The notes: generated by a model from the letters alone, not told the origin. Shown: positions 1 through 5,866, numbered from the stretch's first letter. The stretch is DNA of 7,843 nucleotides from Desulfobacterales bacterium (GCA_022361095.1 JAKSBO010000340.1:1-7843); one strand, 5' to 3'. Program-made: numbers and translations.

Positions 1-151
1 ATTTTTCATTTTTTTTCATTAATTTGGGATCAGTTTCTGACCCGCTAGAAGAATCCGCCCTTGCGGAAAACATGATCGGGGGCCGGCCTGTCTCGGTGTC
101 TAATACTATATTTGTTTTATGGCCTTTGAGCCGTGCTTTCTGGTGGCCGGT

Positions 152-165
152 TAACGGTGCCGTTA
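152..165. repeat. TAACGG-TG-CCGTTA palindrome
   Basis: Perfect 6-bp inverted repeat with a 2-nt centre. A second palindrome with the same arms in opposite order lies at 344-358. Both copies share the nonamer GTGCCGTTA. It could be a regulator binding site or the trace of a mobile-element end; nothing in the flanking DNA decides this. Confidence 0.45.
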
Positions 166-343
166 TATCGCAGGAAATGAAAAGGGAAAAAATGAAAATA
201 ATCTGAATAATTCTAACTATGTTTATTGTTTTTGAGAAAAATCGGTGCGTTAATTTTTTGGGATATACACGTAATTTGCAAAAAAAATTTATATCCATCT
301 GATTACAGGCCTCTTTTAATGTTATTTTGCCGGTTCCTCAGTG

Positions 344-358
344 CCGTTAACGTAACGG
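344..358. repeat. CCGTTA-ACG-TAACGG palindrome
   Basis: Perfect 6-bp inverted repeat with a 3-nt centre, related to the palindrome at 152-165. It lies about 160 bp beyond the recognisable 3' end of the decayed transposase, so it might be linked to the insertion, but no matching end is visible on the other side. Confidence 0.45.
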
Positions 359-518
359 ACCGGCTGCCGTAGCGGAAACCACTGCGCCTATTAAGATTGT
401 TGCCTGGTGCTGATATCCCCTTTTTACAGGTTAATGATGTTCACCATAAGGGATGGATACCAGGGGCCGGCCGCAGCCCGACGGCATTCCTTGATATCCA
501 TGTGCTTTTATTTTTCTT

Positions 519-1096
519 TTTCCCGGCATAAAAAAGATTGATAACGTCATCAATTGTGACCCTATTCAGTAAATCGGGCATTGAGGCACACTTGCCGTTA
601 CACAAGCAGGCGCTTCCTTGGATTTCAGCACACAAAAATGCCCCGGGATTTCCTTGTCCTTAAACAATTTCATCAGGGTACTTGCGTTCATCGTACGGCG
701 CCTAAACCTGGTCCAGGCCCTTATGTTTTGAAACCGGCCGCCAAAAAATGCGGGAAGATGGTGATGATATTCAATAAAGGTTTTATATTTAAGCGCTATG
801 CGGGCCAAAGGCAAATTTATTCTTGTGGCAAATTTGAATCTTATTGGAAGGTTCAATCGGAACAATGCCCTGTAATAATGATCGGGATTGTTTTGATATG
901 GGCCTTTAATACAATTCATGACATGCAGAAAAAGCATATAGGGTGTGAATTTTTGTTTACGTATAAACTTCTGCTTTGTTTTTTCTGTATCTGGGAATAG
1001 AATGGAGATGCAAAATTTTTTCAAGATGCTCAATTTGTCGGATGCATCTTGGGGAAGGCGGGTTCCATGCAGGGTTGATTGAAATTTTTCAGGCAT
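519..1096 (-). pseudogene. Decayed IS4-family transposase (N-terminal half)
   Basis: A 176-codon frame from ATG at 1096 shows the N-terminal pattern of IS4-family DDE transposases. Residues 22-29 read LSILKKFC; at 44-56 FIRKQKFTPYMLF matches the usual DFTRxRKLxFxxLxLF block; NCIKGPYQNNPDHYYRAL at 61-78 matches the N-x-x-K-x-S-x-Q-x-E-L-D-x-F-F segment. ALKYKTFIEYHHHLPAFF follows at 101-118. At 136-141 the frame reads MNASTL where active enzymes have V-D-G-S-T-L, so the first catalytic Asp is replaced by Asn. The frame stops at 566, but the next family block continues in another minus-strand frame as LNRVTIDDVINLFYAG (down to about 519), which points to a frameshift near 580-592. The rest of the catalytic domain is missing. 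It is a dead relic. The family call comes from remembered family patterns, not a database search. Confidence 0.72.
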
Positions 1097-1209
1097 TTTT
1101 CCTTCAGTCTTAATAGCAGTACTGCCTTACCAAATCAGAATGAACAGGATAAAGCATTTTGGATTCTCATCAAGGATACGGTCAACCTTTTTGAGTTCTT
1201 TATCCGGGT

Positions 1210-1246
1210 CTGATCAAAGCTGTCAACTGATCAATTGTCTGGTCAA
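1210..1246. repeat. CTG(N)TCAA repeat cluster
   Basis: Within 37 bp there are two exact copies of CTGATCAA (1210-1217 and 1227-1234), one CTGGTCAA (1239-1246) and a shorter CTGTCAA (1220-1226). TGATCA is itself palindromic. The spacing is irregular (17 and 12 bp between the long copies), so it is not a classic iteron array. It could bind a regulator or recombinase, or be chance in AT-rich DNA. Confidence 0.4.
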
Positions 1247-1280
1247 AAAGTGAGGGCTGTGTTACTCTCCTTTATACATT

Positions 1281-1295
1281 TTGTGGCTCCTTTTT
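1281..1295 (-). repeat. Copy of a translation-start region, with MYKGE mini-ORF
   Basis: Read on the minus strand this is AAAAAGGAGCCACAA. It matches 14 of 15 bases with AAAAAGGAGTCACAA at 1765-1751, the ribosome binding site of the small helix-turn-helix frame. Here it is followed by ATG at 1279-1277 and a five-codon frame ending in TAA at 1264-1262. The repeat suggests either a duplicated gene start whose body has been lost, or a chance match of a ribosome binding site plus a few bases. Confidence 0.4.
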
Positions 1296-1402
1296 GGAGG
1301 GTAGTGATATGTTAACGTGTTGATCTCTATTATTGCATGGCATATCTCTTCCCTAAGATTGAGCCTGGGCGCCATAATCAACTGTTTTTATAAAATAAAT
1401 TC

Positions 1403-1408
1403 TATAAT
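1403..1408 (+). promoter_or_regulatory. Candidate -10 box before the MLTSV mini-ORF
   Basis: A perfect TATAAT lies in a very AT-rich tract 40 nt upstream of the AAGGAG-ATG at 1435-1450. No good -35 hexamer sits 16-18 bp upstream, so promoter activity is uncertain. Confidence 0.35.
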
Positions 1409-1447
1409 CTAAACTACTAATTACTTATATTTACAAGGAGACACCAG

Positions 1448-1465
1448 ATGCTGACGAGCGTTTAG
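1448..1465 (+). other. Five-codon mini-ORF behind a strong ribosome binding site
   Basis: AAGGAG at 1435-1440 is followed after 7 nt by ATG CTG ACG AGC GTT TAG, encoding MLTSV. A TATAAT box lies upstream. The start signals are as good as those of real genes in the window, but the frame ends at once and no continuation is visible in another frame. The simplest reading is the 5' stub of a gene cut off by an insertion or deletion just after 1465. A regulatory leader peptide is possible, but no gene follows in the same direction for over 400 bp. Confidence 0.35.
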
Positions 1466-1529
1466 TGTACCGACACGCAAAACAGAGCGGCGGGGTATGG
1501 TATCTTATGACGTATCATCCATTTTAGTC

Positions 1530-1751
1530 TCATTTATCTGTTGTTTTTTGCCGCATGTGTGCCATGTCGGATGGTGCGCTCTCCGGATTTTGATGGGGTT
1601 TTTTTAATCTCCTGCATCTGATCCGCTGCCGTCCGATCAGTGCGTCAATCCGGTACCGAACCCGATAAGTTGGAATTAACCAGGGAGATACCCCGCAAAT
1701 TTCAGTCACACGGTTATGGCTGTAATCCGGGTCATAATCTAACGTTTCTAT
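1530..1751 (-). CDS. Candidate small helix-turn-helix protein, ATA start or lost start
   Basis: A 73-codon frame ends with TGA at 1532-1530. Its upstream end has AAAGGAG (1763-1757) placed 5 nt before ATA at 1751-1749. No ATG or TTG lies in frame near the start, the first in-frame GTG is codon 15, and a TAA at 1766-1764 blocks any upstream extension. So translation would need the rare AUA start, or an ATG has mutated to ATA. Residues 12-34 (HNRVTEICGVSPWLIPTYR and on) have the pattern of a helix-turn-helix with a GVS turn. GRQRIRCRRL at 40-49 resembles the wing and following helix of small excisionase/MerR-like DNA-binding domains; the tail is basic and polar. It faces the XRE repressor across a shared control region, the place where phages carry a Cro- or excisionase-like gene. 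I do not recognise a specific family, and it may be a pseudogene. Confidence 0.42.
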   Translation of the reverse strand: METLDYDPDYSHNRVTEICGVSPWLIPTYRVRYRIDALIGRQRIRCRRLKKPHQNPESAPSDMAHMRQKTTDK

Positions 1752-1776
1752 TGTGACTCCTTTTTAAAATAGCTGG

Positions 1777-1865
1777 TGTTAGGCTCTGAAGACAACCTAA
1801 CATGCGAAAACATTAGGCTAAAAAAATGGCCTTGTCAATAATTAAGGTTAATTTTTTAGGTCTAA
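1777..1865. promoter_or_regulatory. Candidate operator cluster between the divergent regulators
   Basis: The intergenic region holds a set of related palindromes. They are TGTTAGG (1777-1783) facing CCTAACA (1796-1802), TTAG-G-CTAA (1813-1821), TTAA-GG-TTAA (1842-1851) and TTAG-GT-CTAA (1856-1865). The third overlaps the edge of the leftward -10 box, and the last lies just before the repressor's -10 box. Repeated short palindromes covering both divergent promoters are the usual operator layout for CI/XRE repressors. That the XRE protein at 1879 binds them is inference. Confidence 0.55.
1810..1838 (-). promoter_or_regulatory. Leftward promoter TTGACA-17-TAATGT
   Basis: Read on the minus strand, a perfect TTGACA (1838-1833) is followed after exactly 17 nt by TAATGT (1815-1810). 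The predicted start near 1803 would give a leader of about 50 nt carrying the AAAGGAG at 1763-1757. It would drive the small helix-turn-helix frame. The palindrome at 1813-1821 overlaps its -10 side, so a bound repressor could block it. The -10 box is only a partial match. Confidence 0.55.
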
Positions 1866-1866
1866 T

Positions 1867-1872
1867 TATAAT
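1867..1872 (+). promoter_or_regulatory. -10 box of the XRE repressor; leaderless start
   Basis: A perfect TATAAT ends 6 nt before the ATG at 1879, so transcription should begin at or next to the A of the start codon. No Shine-Dalgarno sequence lies between box and ATG. The message is therefore probably leaderless, as for phage lambda cI made from its maintenance promoter. The -35 region is poor, which fits a promoter that needs an activator or is autoregulated. Confidence 0.5.
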
Positions 1873-1878
1873 ATCAAA

Positions 1879-2337
1879 ATGACTTACCCCGGAAATAAAG
1901 ACGAACAGTTTGCAATAAGAGTTTTCAATACAAGAAAAAGACTCGGCCTCAGCCAACTGCAATTAGCAAAAAAGATAGGTGCCAGTAAGGGGACAATACA
2001 AAACTACGAAGCCGGCTCTCTTCCAAGGGGTGAGTATGCTATTGGCTTGGCGGAAGTGTTTAATTGTTCAATTGACTGGTTGCTTACAGGGAAAGAAAAA
2101 GAGGCTGATAAACAAAACCTTCCATCTATAAGCATAGAATACCAGGATATAATCAAACAATTTTACAACCCTGCAACAGGGAAAAAAATTAATGAACAAT
2201 TGGTCGTAATACAAAAAAACGAAAAAATTTATCAGGGTATCATAAATTTGATAACGGCGGCGTTTGAGACAGTCAAAGCCATAGAGGATAGCAAATCAGA
2301 TCATACCACCCACCCTGGGACACCTCCCAGGGGATAA
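1879..2337 (+). CDS. XRE/CI-type helix-turn-helix transcriptional repressor
   Basis: A 152-residue protein with an N-terminal XRE-family helix-turn-helix at about residues 11-70. RKRLGLSQLQLAKKIGASKG carries the first two helices, SKGTIQNYEAG (36-46) the recognition helix, and IDWLLTGKE (65-73) the closing motif typical of prophage CI-like repressors. The remainder (about 80-140) is predicted helical (IYQGIINLITAAFETVKAIE) and probably mediates oligomerisation. There is no LexA-like peptidase domain, so RecA-triggered self-cleavage is not expected. The ATG start is supported by the helix-turn-helix position and by a TATAAT box only 6 nt upstream. The gene is clearly AT-richer than the transporter genes beside it, which suggests acquisition by transfer. 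It probably represses the divergent frame at 1530-1751 and its own promoter through the palindromes at 1777-1865. Target and inducer are unknown. Confidence 0.85.
   Translation: MTYPGNKDEQFAIRVFNTRKRLGLSQLQLAKKIGASKGTIQNYEAGSLPRGEYAIGLAEVFNCSIDWLLTGKEKEADKQNLPSISIEYQDIIKQFYNPATGKKINEQLVVIQKNEKIYQGIINLITAAFETVKAIEDSKSDHTTHPGTPPRG
2313..2332. terminator. Hairpin at the end of the XRE gene
   Basis: A perfect 7-bp stem, CCCTGGG (2313-2319) and CCCAGGG (2326-2332), encloses a 6-nt loop and overlaps the last codons of the XRE gene, just before the TAA at 2335. No run of T follows, so it is not a textbook intrinsic terminator. It could still end or stabilise transcripts at the meeting point of the convergent XRE and dctM genes. 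Confidence 0.4.
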
Positions 2338-2395
2338 TCTCCCCCGGAAGACGGCAACATATTCCTTGAACCGGCCGGATTTCGTTTTTTCTTTT

Positions 2396-3685
2396 TCAGG
2401 GGGTGTAAAGCCCCGCCCATACGGGCAAATACAGGGAGAGCGCCGGAAGCAGGGTCAGAATCACCAGGACCACCAGATCCATGAGGACAAAAGGGATGGC
2501 CTCCTTTGCAATGTCATCCACCTCGCAGCCGGCCAGGTTGGCTGCGGTGAACAGATTAACCCCCACCGGCGGTGTGGCCTGGCCGATGGCCAGGGCTGAA
2601 ATGAAAATCACGCCGTAATATACCGGGTCAATGTTGAAGTTGCCCAGGACCGGGATCAGGATGGGCATGAGCAGATAGCAGATGGAGATGGCGTCCAGGA
2701 TCATGCCCAGTGCAAAGAGCAGGATATTCACCAGCAGGATCATGACCACGGCATTGGGGGAGACCCGGATGATCAGGTCGGCCAGGGCGTCAATTACGCC
2801 TGTGACCGAAGCGGCCCAGGTGAATATACCGGCAAAGACCACGATGAACATGATCACCGAGCTGGTCACGGCCGCATCCACAAGGATGTGGATCAGGTCC
2901 CGCCATGTCAGGGACCGGTAGACCAGGGCCGCCACAAAAAGACTGTAAAATACCGCCACCACCGCCGCTTCCGTGGGGGTGAAAATACCCGTGTAAATCC
3001 CGGCCAGGACCACCACCGGGGCCATGACCGCCCGGATGGATTTTTTAAAGGCCCGGGCAAGTTCCCGGATGCTGCCCCGCTGTTTCAATCCTTTGTATCC
3101 CCGGCGGTGGGAAATATACCAGGCCACCAGGATGGTGCCCAGACCGGTGATGATCCCCGGGATGATGCCCGCCACAAACAGGGCACCCACGGATACCGAG
3201 GTGATGTTCCCGTAAATAATAAAGGCAATGGACGGGGGAATGATGATGGACAGGTCCGAGGCGTTGGCAATGGTGGCCCCGGAAAATGCCCGGCCGTACC
3301 CGTTCCTGAGCATGGGCGTCAGCAGGATCATGCCCACGGCCGCTGTGGTGGCCGGGCCGGAACCAGACAGCGCGCCCCAGAACATGCAGGTCAGGACGGC
3401 CACAATGGAGAGCCCGCCGGTCATCCGGCCCACCAAAAGTTCGAAAAACTCGGCAATGGTGGCGGCGAGTCCGGCCCGCTGCAGGATCACGCCGGCCAGG
3501 ACAAAAAACGGGATGGCCAGCAGGGGAAACGAGGCGATTCCCGAGGCAAAGTTGACCCCCAGCATTTCCGCGCCCAGGTCAAAATAGATGATGGTGGCCG
3601 TGGCCGATACCCCGAGAGAGGTGCCGATGGGCGCGCCGATAAACATCAGGACAAAAAACAGGGCCAGGATCAATACGAATTCCAC
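2396..3685 (-). CDS. dctM: TRAP transporter large membrane subunit (DctM family)
   Basis: A 429-residue, very hydrophobic inner-membrane protein of the usual length for the DctM/SiaM large subunit, with about 11-12 membrane spans. This subunit forms the ion-coupled translocation channel that receives substrate from the periplasmic binding protein. Family hallmarks are visible: GALSGSGPATTAAVG at 104-118, SIIIPPSI at 146-153, GIFTPTEAAVVAVFY at 233-247 and IGQATPPVGVNLF at 367-379. The start is GTG, supported by GAGGAGG (3700-3694) placed 8 nt upstream inside the end of the small-subunit gene; only 3 nt separate the two genes, so they are probably translationally coupled. The gene is last in the operon and converges on the XRE gene. 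The substrate cannot be read from this subunit. Confidence 0.95.
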   Translation of the reverse strand: MEFVLILALFFVLMFIGAPIGTSLGVSATATIIYFDLGAEMLGVNFASGIASFPLLAIPFFVLAGVILQRAGLAATIAEFFELLVGRMTGGLSIVAVLTCMFWGALSGSGPATTAAVGMILLTPMLRNGYGRAFSGATIANASDLSIIIPPSIAFIIYGNITSVSVGALFVAGIIPGIITGLGTILVAWYISHRRGYKGLKQRGSIRELARAFKKSIRAVMAPVVVLAGIYTGIFTPTEAAVVAVFYSLFVAALVYRSLTWRDLIHILVDAAVTSSVIMFIVVFAGIFTWAASVTGVIDALADLIIRVSPNAVVMILLVNILLFALGMILDAISICYLLMPILIPVLGNFNIDPVYYGVIFISALAIGQATPPVGVNLFTAANLAGCEVDDIAKEAIPFVLMDLVVLVILTLLPALSLYLPVWAGLYTP

Positions 3686-3688
3686 GGC

Positions 3689-4174
3689 TCAGACCTCCTC
3701 GTCCCTGTTGTCCGACAGCCGGTTTTTCGCATCCCTGAAAATACCCTGGAACACAAATACCGACAGCAGGGGCAGCCCGGCGTAATAGATCCACACCGGT
3801 ATGCCCAAGGAGGCGGATTTGGCCTGGAACAGGGTGATCTCATCGGCAATGGCCTGGATCATGAACCAGTTGAGCACCAGGAAAAGAACGGCGGCCAGCA
3901 GGGAATACAACAGGACCGCCGCTTTTTTGAACCGAGGGGAAAAGCGGTTGAAAAAGGTGACCATACCCAGGTGGCCCCCCCGCTCAAAGGCAATGCCGAT
4001 GCCGATGATCGTCATCCAGACAAAAAGGTTGATGGTGATTTCCTCGGTGGCGGCAAATGAGAAATGAAAAATATACCGGCTGAGTACGTTTAAAAACGCA
4101 ATAACAGCCATCAGTGCCAGAAGGATCGCCACCAGCCAGTGGTCCAGCCGGATTCCCATGATCTTGATACCCAA
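3689..4174 (-). CDS. dctQ: TRAP transporter small membrane subunit (DctQ family)
   Basis: A protein of about 161 residues with four membrane spans (about 12-30, 48-64, 86-106 and 126-145), the expected size and topology for a DctQ/SiaQ small subunit. It pairs with the large subunit and is needed for docking of the binding protein. Family features are NVLSRYIFHFSF with an acidic TEE after it (29-45) and FERGGHLGM (63-71). I chose the TTG at 4174 because GGAGG (4184-4180) sits 5 nt before it. The longer choice, TTG at 4186, would overlap that ribosome binding site, and the first ATG, at 4159, lies 20 nt away from it. About 80 bp separate it from the upstream binding-protein gene, and its end almost touches the large-subunit gene. 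Confidence 0.9.
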   Translation of the reverse strand: MGIKIMGIRLDHWLVAILLALMAVIAFLNVLSRYIFHFSFAATEEITINLFVWMTIIGIGIAFERGGHLGMVTFFNRFSPRFKKAAVLLYSLLAAVLFLVLNWFMIQAIADEITLFQAKSASLGIPVWIYYAGLPLLSVFVFQGIFRDAKNRLSDNRDEEV

Positions 4175-4179
4175 GGTTT

Positions 4180-4184
4180 CCTCC
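4180..4184 (-). promoter_or_regulatory. Ribosome binding site that sets the dctQ start
   Basis: GGAGG on the minus strand, 5 nt before TTG at 4174. It favours TTG over the ATG at 4159 and rules out the TTG at 4186, whose own codons make up part of this site. Confidence 0.6.
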
Positions 4185-4257
4185 AAAATGTTCTGCCCCG
4201 GCCGGCAGCCTTATGGCCCGTCCCGGAGCGGTTCTAACGTATTGCTGCTGGCAGCGA

Positions 4258-5331
4258 TTATTTTTTCATATCCGCCACTGCTTTTTCATACAGATCCGCA
4301 CCGATTTTGGGCACCCATTTTTCCTTGACCGGAAGGGTGGCCCGGATAAATGCCCGGCGCTGATCCTCGGTCAGGGTGTTCACGGTCATGCCTTTTCCGG
4401 TCATATACGCCACGGGATCAGGCACCGCCATGGTATAACCGAACTCGTTTTTAAGAATGTCCAGGGAGACACCGCCGTCCAGGCCGGCCCTGGCCAGTGC
4501 GGTTTCAAACCGGCCCGCTTCTTTGGCTGCCGCCAGGATGGCCTCCCGGATATCTGCGGGGAACTTTTTCCACTGGCGCTGGTTCCAGTAGAAAATCAGG
4601 GGATCCACCAGGTAATTCCACAGGGTGGCGTATTGATGGTATTGGTGGATCTGAACCGGGATCAACACGCCGACCGGATTTTCCTGGCCGTCCACAACCC
4701 CCTGCTGGAAACCGGCAACCGCATCTCCCCAGTTCATGTTCACCGGGTCGGCGCCCAGGGCCCTGAAGGTATCCAGGAACATGGGATTGCCCACCACGCG
4801 GATCCGCAGGCCTTTCATATCATCAGGGGTTTTGATGGCGATTTTGGAATTGGTGATCTGGCGGAATCCGTTTTCCGCCCAGGCCAGGGGGGTCAGGCGT
4901 TTTTTCTCCATGGCGCTGAACACGGCGGCACCTGCGGCCCCGTATTTGACCTTGTCCAGGTTTTCAAAGGTGTTCAGGAAAAACGGCAGATGAAAAATAT
5001 TGGCCTCGGGAATCACCGGACTGATGTTGATGGTGGAATCCAAAGCGCAGTCGATCACGCCCTTGGCAACCATCTGGGAACTTTTAAGCTGTGCCCCCTT
5101 GAGCAGGGCGGAGCCGAAGTAGGGTTTGATATTGATTTGGCCGTTGGTTTTTTCCCTGACCAACTCGGCGAATTTCGTAGCGCCCATGCCCCAGTAGAAT
5201 TTGGGCCCCACGGTCACCTGCATTTTATACTCTTTTTTGTATCCGGCTGCCTGGGCAACCGCCGTGGTGAGGAAAATCAGCCCTGCCACAAGGACTGCCG
5301 CCGCCCTTAACGTTTCTTTGCGGTTCTTCAT
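4258..5331 (-). CDS. dctP: TRAP transporter substrate-binding protein (DctP family)
   Basis: A 357-residue periplasmic solute-binding protein of the DctP/SiaP type. Residues 1-28 form a Sec signal peptide (basic MKNRKETLR, hydrophobic core, AQA cleavage site). The mature part has the family's landmarks: PYFGSALLKG at 70-79, GLRIRVVGN at 174-182 containing the Arg that in this family grips the ligand carboxylate, and GVVDGQENPVG at 211-221 with the conserved Asn. It delivers an organic acid or sugar acid to the DctQ/DctM pair. An ATG 17 codons further upstream (5382) is open, but AAAGGA at 5344-5339 lies 7 nt before the ATG at 5331, and only that start gives a normal signal peptide. It is first in the operon. 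Its opposite orientation to the lyase-like gene at 5882 suggests a uronate or similar ligand, which is inference from context. Confidence 0.93.
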   Translation of the reverse strand: MKNRKETLRAAAVLVAGLIFLTTAVAQAAGYKKEYKMQVTVGPKFYWGMGATKFAELVREKTNGQINIKPYFGSALLKGAQLKSSQMVAKGVIDCALDSTINISPVIPEANIFHLPFFLNTFENLDKVKYGAAGAAVFSAMEKKRLTPLAWAENGFRQITNSKIAIKTPDDMKGLRIRVVGNPMFLDTFRALGADPVNMNWGDAVAGFQQGVVDGQENPVGVLIPVQIHQYHQYATLWNYLVDPLIFYWNQRQWKKFPADIREAILAAAKEAGRFETALARAGLDGGVSLDILKNEFGYTMAVPDPVAYMTGKGMTVNTLTEDQRRAFIRATLPVKEKWVPKIGADLYEKAVADMKK

Positions 5332-5338
5332 CGTTTTT

Positions 5339-5344
5339 TCCTTT
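5339..5344 (-). promoter_or_regulatory. Ribosome binding site that sets the dctP start
   Basis: AAAGGA on the minus strand, 7 nt before the ATG at 5331. No comparable site precedes the upstream ATG at 5382. Confidence 0.65.
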
Positions 5345-5662
5345 AAGCTTCTATGGTTAAAAATGAGGTGCTTTTTTACCATGAGATGTCGGGCGGAATC
5401 AAGTTATGATTCAAATTAGTTGCACTTAAGGTAAACCAAATTCGGCAAGATCAGAATTCCGCCGGATAAAACGTTCTTTGTTCAAATTTTCAAGTCCCAA
5501 AGAGCAACCCGGATGTCTCACGAAAAACTTCAGGTGCCCGGAAAACAACCTGTGGGAAAAGGCAACTATTGAAGAGTTATTCTATAGGGTGCCTCTAATA
5601 AGAGGGGGCAGTCGCCTGATTCGGTATAAATGCTGTTACCCTGTCTGTACGGGGCTTCAGGC

Positions 5663-5691
5663 TTGACACTTTTCCATCTGTCTGGTAGGAA
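5663..5691 (+). promoter_or_regulatory. Candidate promoter of the lyase-like gene
   Basis: TTGACA (5663-5668) is followed after 17 nt by TAGGAA (5686-5691). The -35 box is perfect; the -10 box is a poor match. Transcription from here would give a leader of about 185 nt that includes the hairpin at 5785-5820. Confidence 0.4.
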
Positions 5692-5784
5692 AATCAGATA
5701 CGGATACATCAAAACCTGTTCAGGCAACCGTAACATCTATTTTAAGTCCTTAACATGTAAACAATCATTCTTTATAACAGCCAC

Positions 5785-5820
5785 GGGCTGACCTGACATA
5801 TCAACTGCCAGGCTCAGCCC
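5785..5820 (+). other. Stem-loop in the leader of the lyase-like gene
   Basis: GGGCTGACCTG (5785-5795) pairs with CAGG-C-TCAGCCC (5809-5820): 11 base pairs with one bulged C at 5813 and a 13-nt loop. It lies about 60 nt before the ATG. No T run follows, so it is not a simple terminator. It could be a protein-binding or mRNA-stabilising element, part of a structured leader, or on DNA level a regulator site. Confidence 0.5.
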
Positions 5821-5866
5821 ACAACAAAGTTTGAAAGATCTTAGTAACTTACACAGACTTTCTTAT

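Larger units (their letters stand above)
1..518. other. Non-coding stretch with small palindromes
   Basis: I see no convincing gene here; the open frames are short and have no recognisable protein pattern. The DNA is AT-rich with GC-rich islands. Visible structures are a TCCGC-cctt-GCGGA hairpin around 54-67, a GGG(A)TCAG-ttt-CTGACCC hairpin around 27-44, two related palindromes built from TAACGG and CCGTTA (152-165 and 344-358), and two copies of the 10-mer GGGGCCGGCC (about 80-89 and 463-472). At 424-468 on the minus strand a short frame reads GPWYPSLMVNII, which may be a further scrap of the neighbouring transposase, resembling the DRGYPSFWL block of IS4-type enzymes. That last match is weak. 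Confidence 0.5.
1097..1529. other. Non-coding stretch with repeats and tiny ORFs
   Basis: No gene of normal size is visible. On the minus strand, 1210-1127 is an open run in the transposase frame (DPDKELKKVDRILDENPK, then a TAA stop at 1129-1127) with protein-like composition; it may be a scrap of a second mobile-element gene. The stretch also holds a cluster of CTG(N)TCAA motifs (1210-1246), a tiny minus-strand frame MYKGE behind AAAAAGGAG (1295-1262), and a plus-strand promoter, ribosome binding site and 5-codon frame (1403-1465). The arrangement looks like gene debris left by several insertions and deletions. Confidence 0.5.

Noticed and set aside
24..206. Plus-strand open frame of 60 codons near the left edge
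   Set aside because: The ATT/TTG-type start has no ribosome binding site and the translation resembles nothing known.
581..1000. Plus-strand open frame of 139 codons
   Set aside because: Antisense to the transposase relic, which has recognisable family blocks; the plus frame has no protein pattern or ribosome binding site.
2888..4060. Long plus-strand open frame of 390 codons
   Set aside because: It lies antisense to the well-supported dctM and dctQ genes. Its translation is rich in Gly, His, Gln, Arg and Asp with no domain pattern, as expected for a shadow of a GC-rich membrane-protein gene.
4213..5310. Plus-strand open frame of 365 codons
   Set aside because: Antisense shadow of dctP, low-complexity composition rich in His and Gly, no ribosome binding site and no recognisable motif.
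5592..5610. Possible terminator or riboswitch element with stem CCTCT-aata-AGAGG
   Set aside because: Short stem, no following T run, and no match by eye to a known riboswitch core; kept only as a note on the intergenic region.
5478..5666. Plus-strand open frame of 62 codons in the divergent intergenic region
   Set aside because: No ribosome binding site and no family pattern; it ends at the candidate promoter of the lyase-like gene, consistent with non-coding control DNA.
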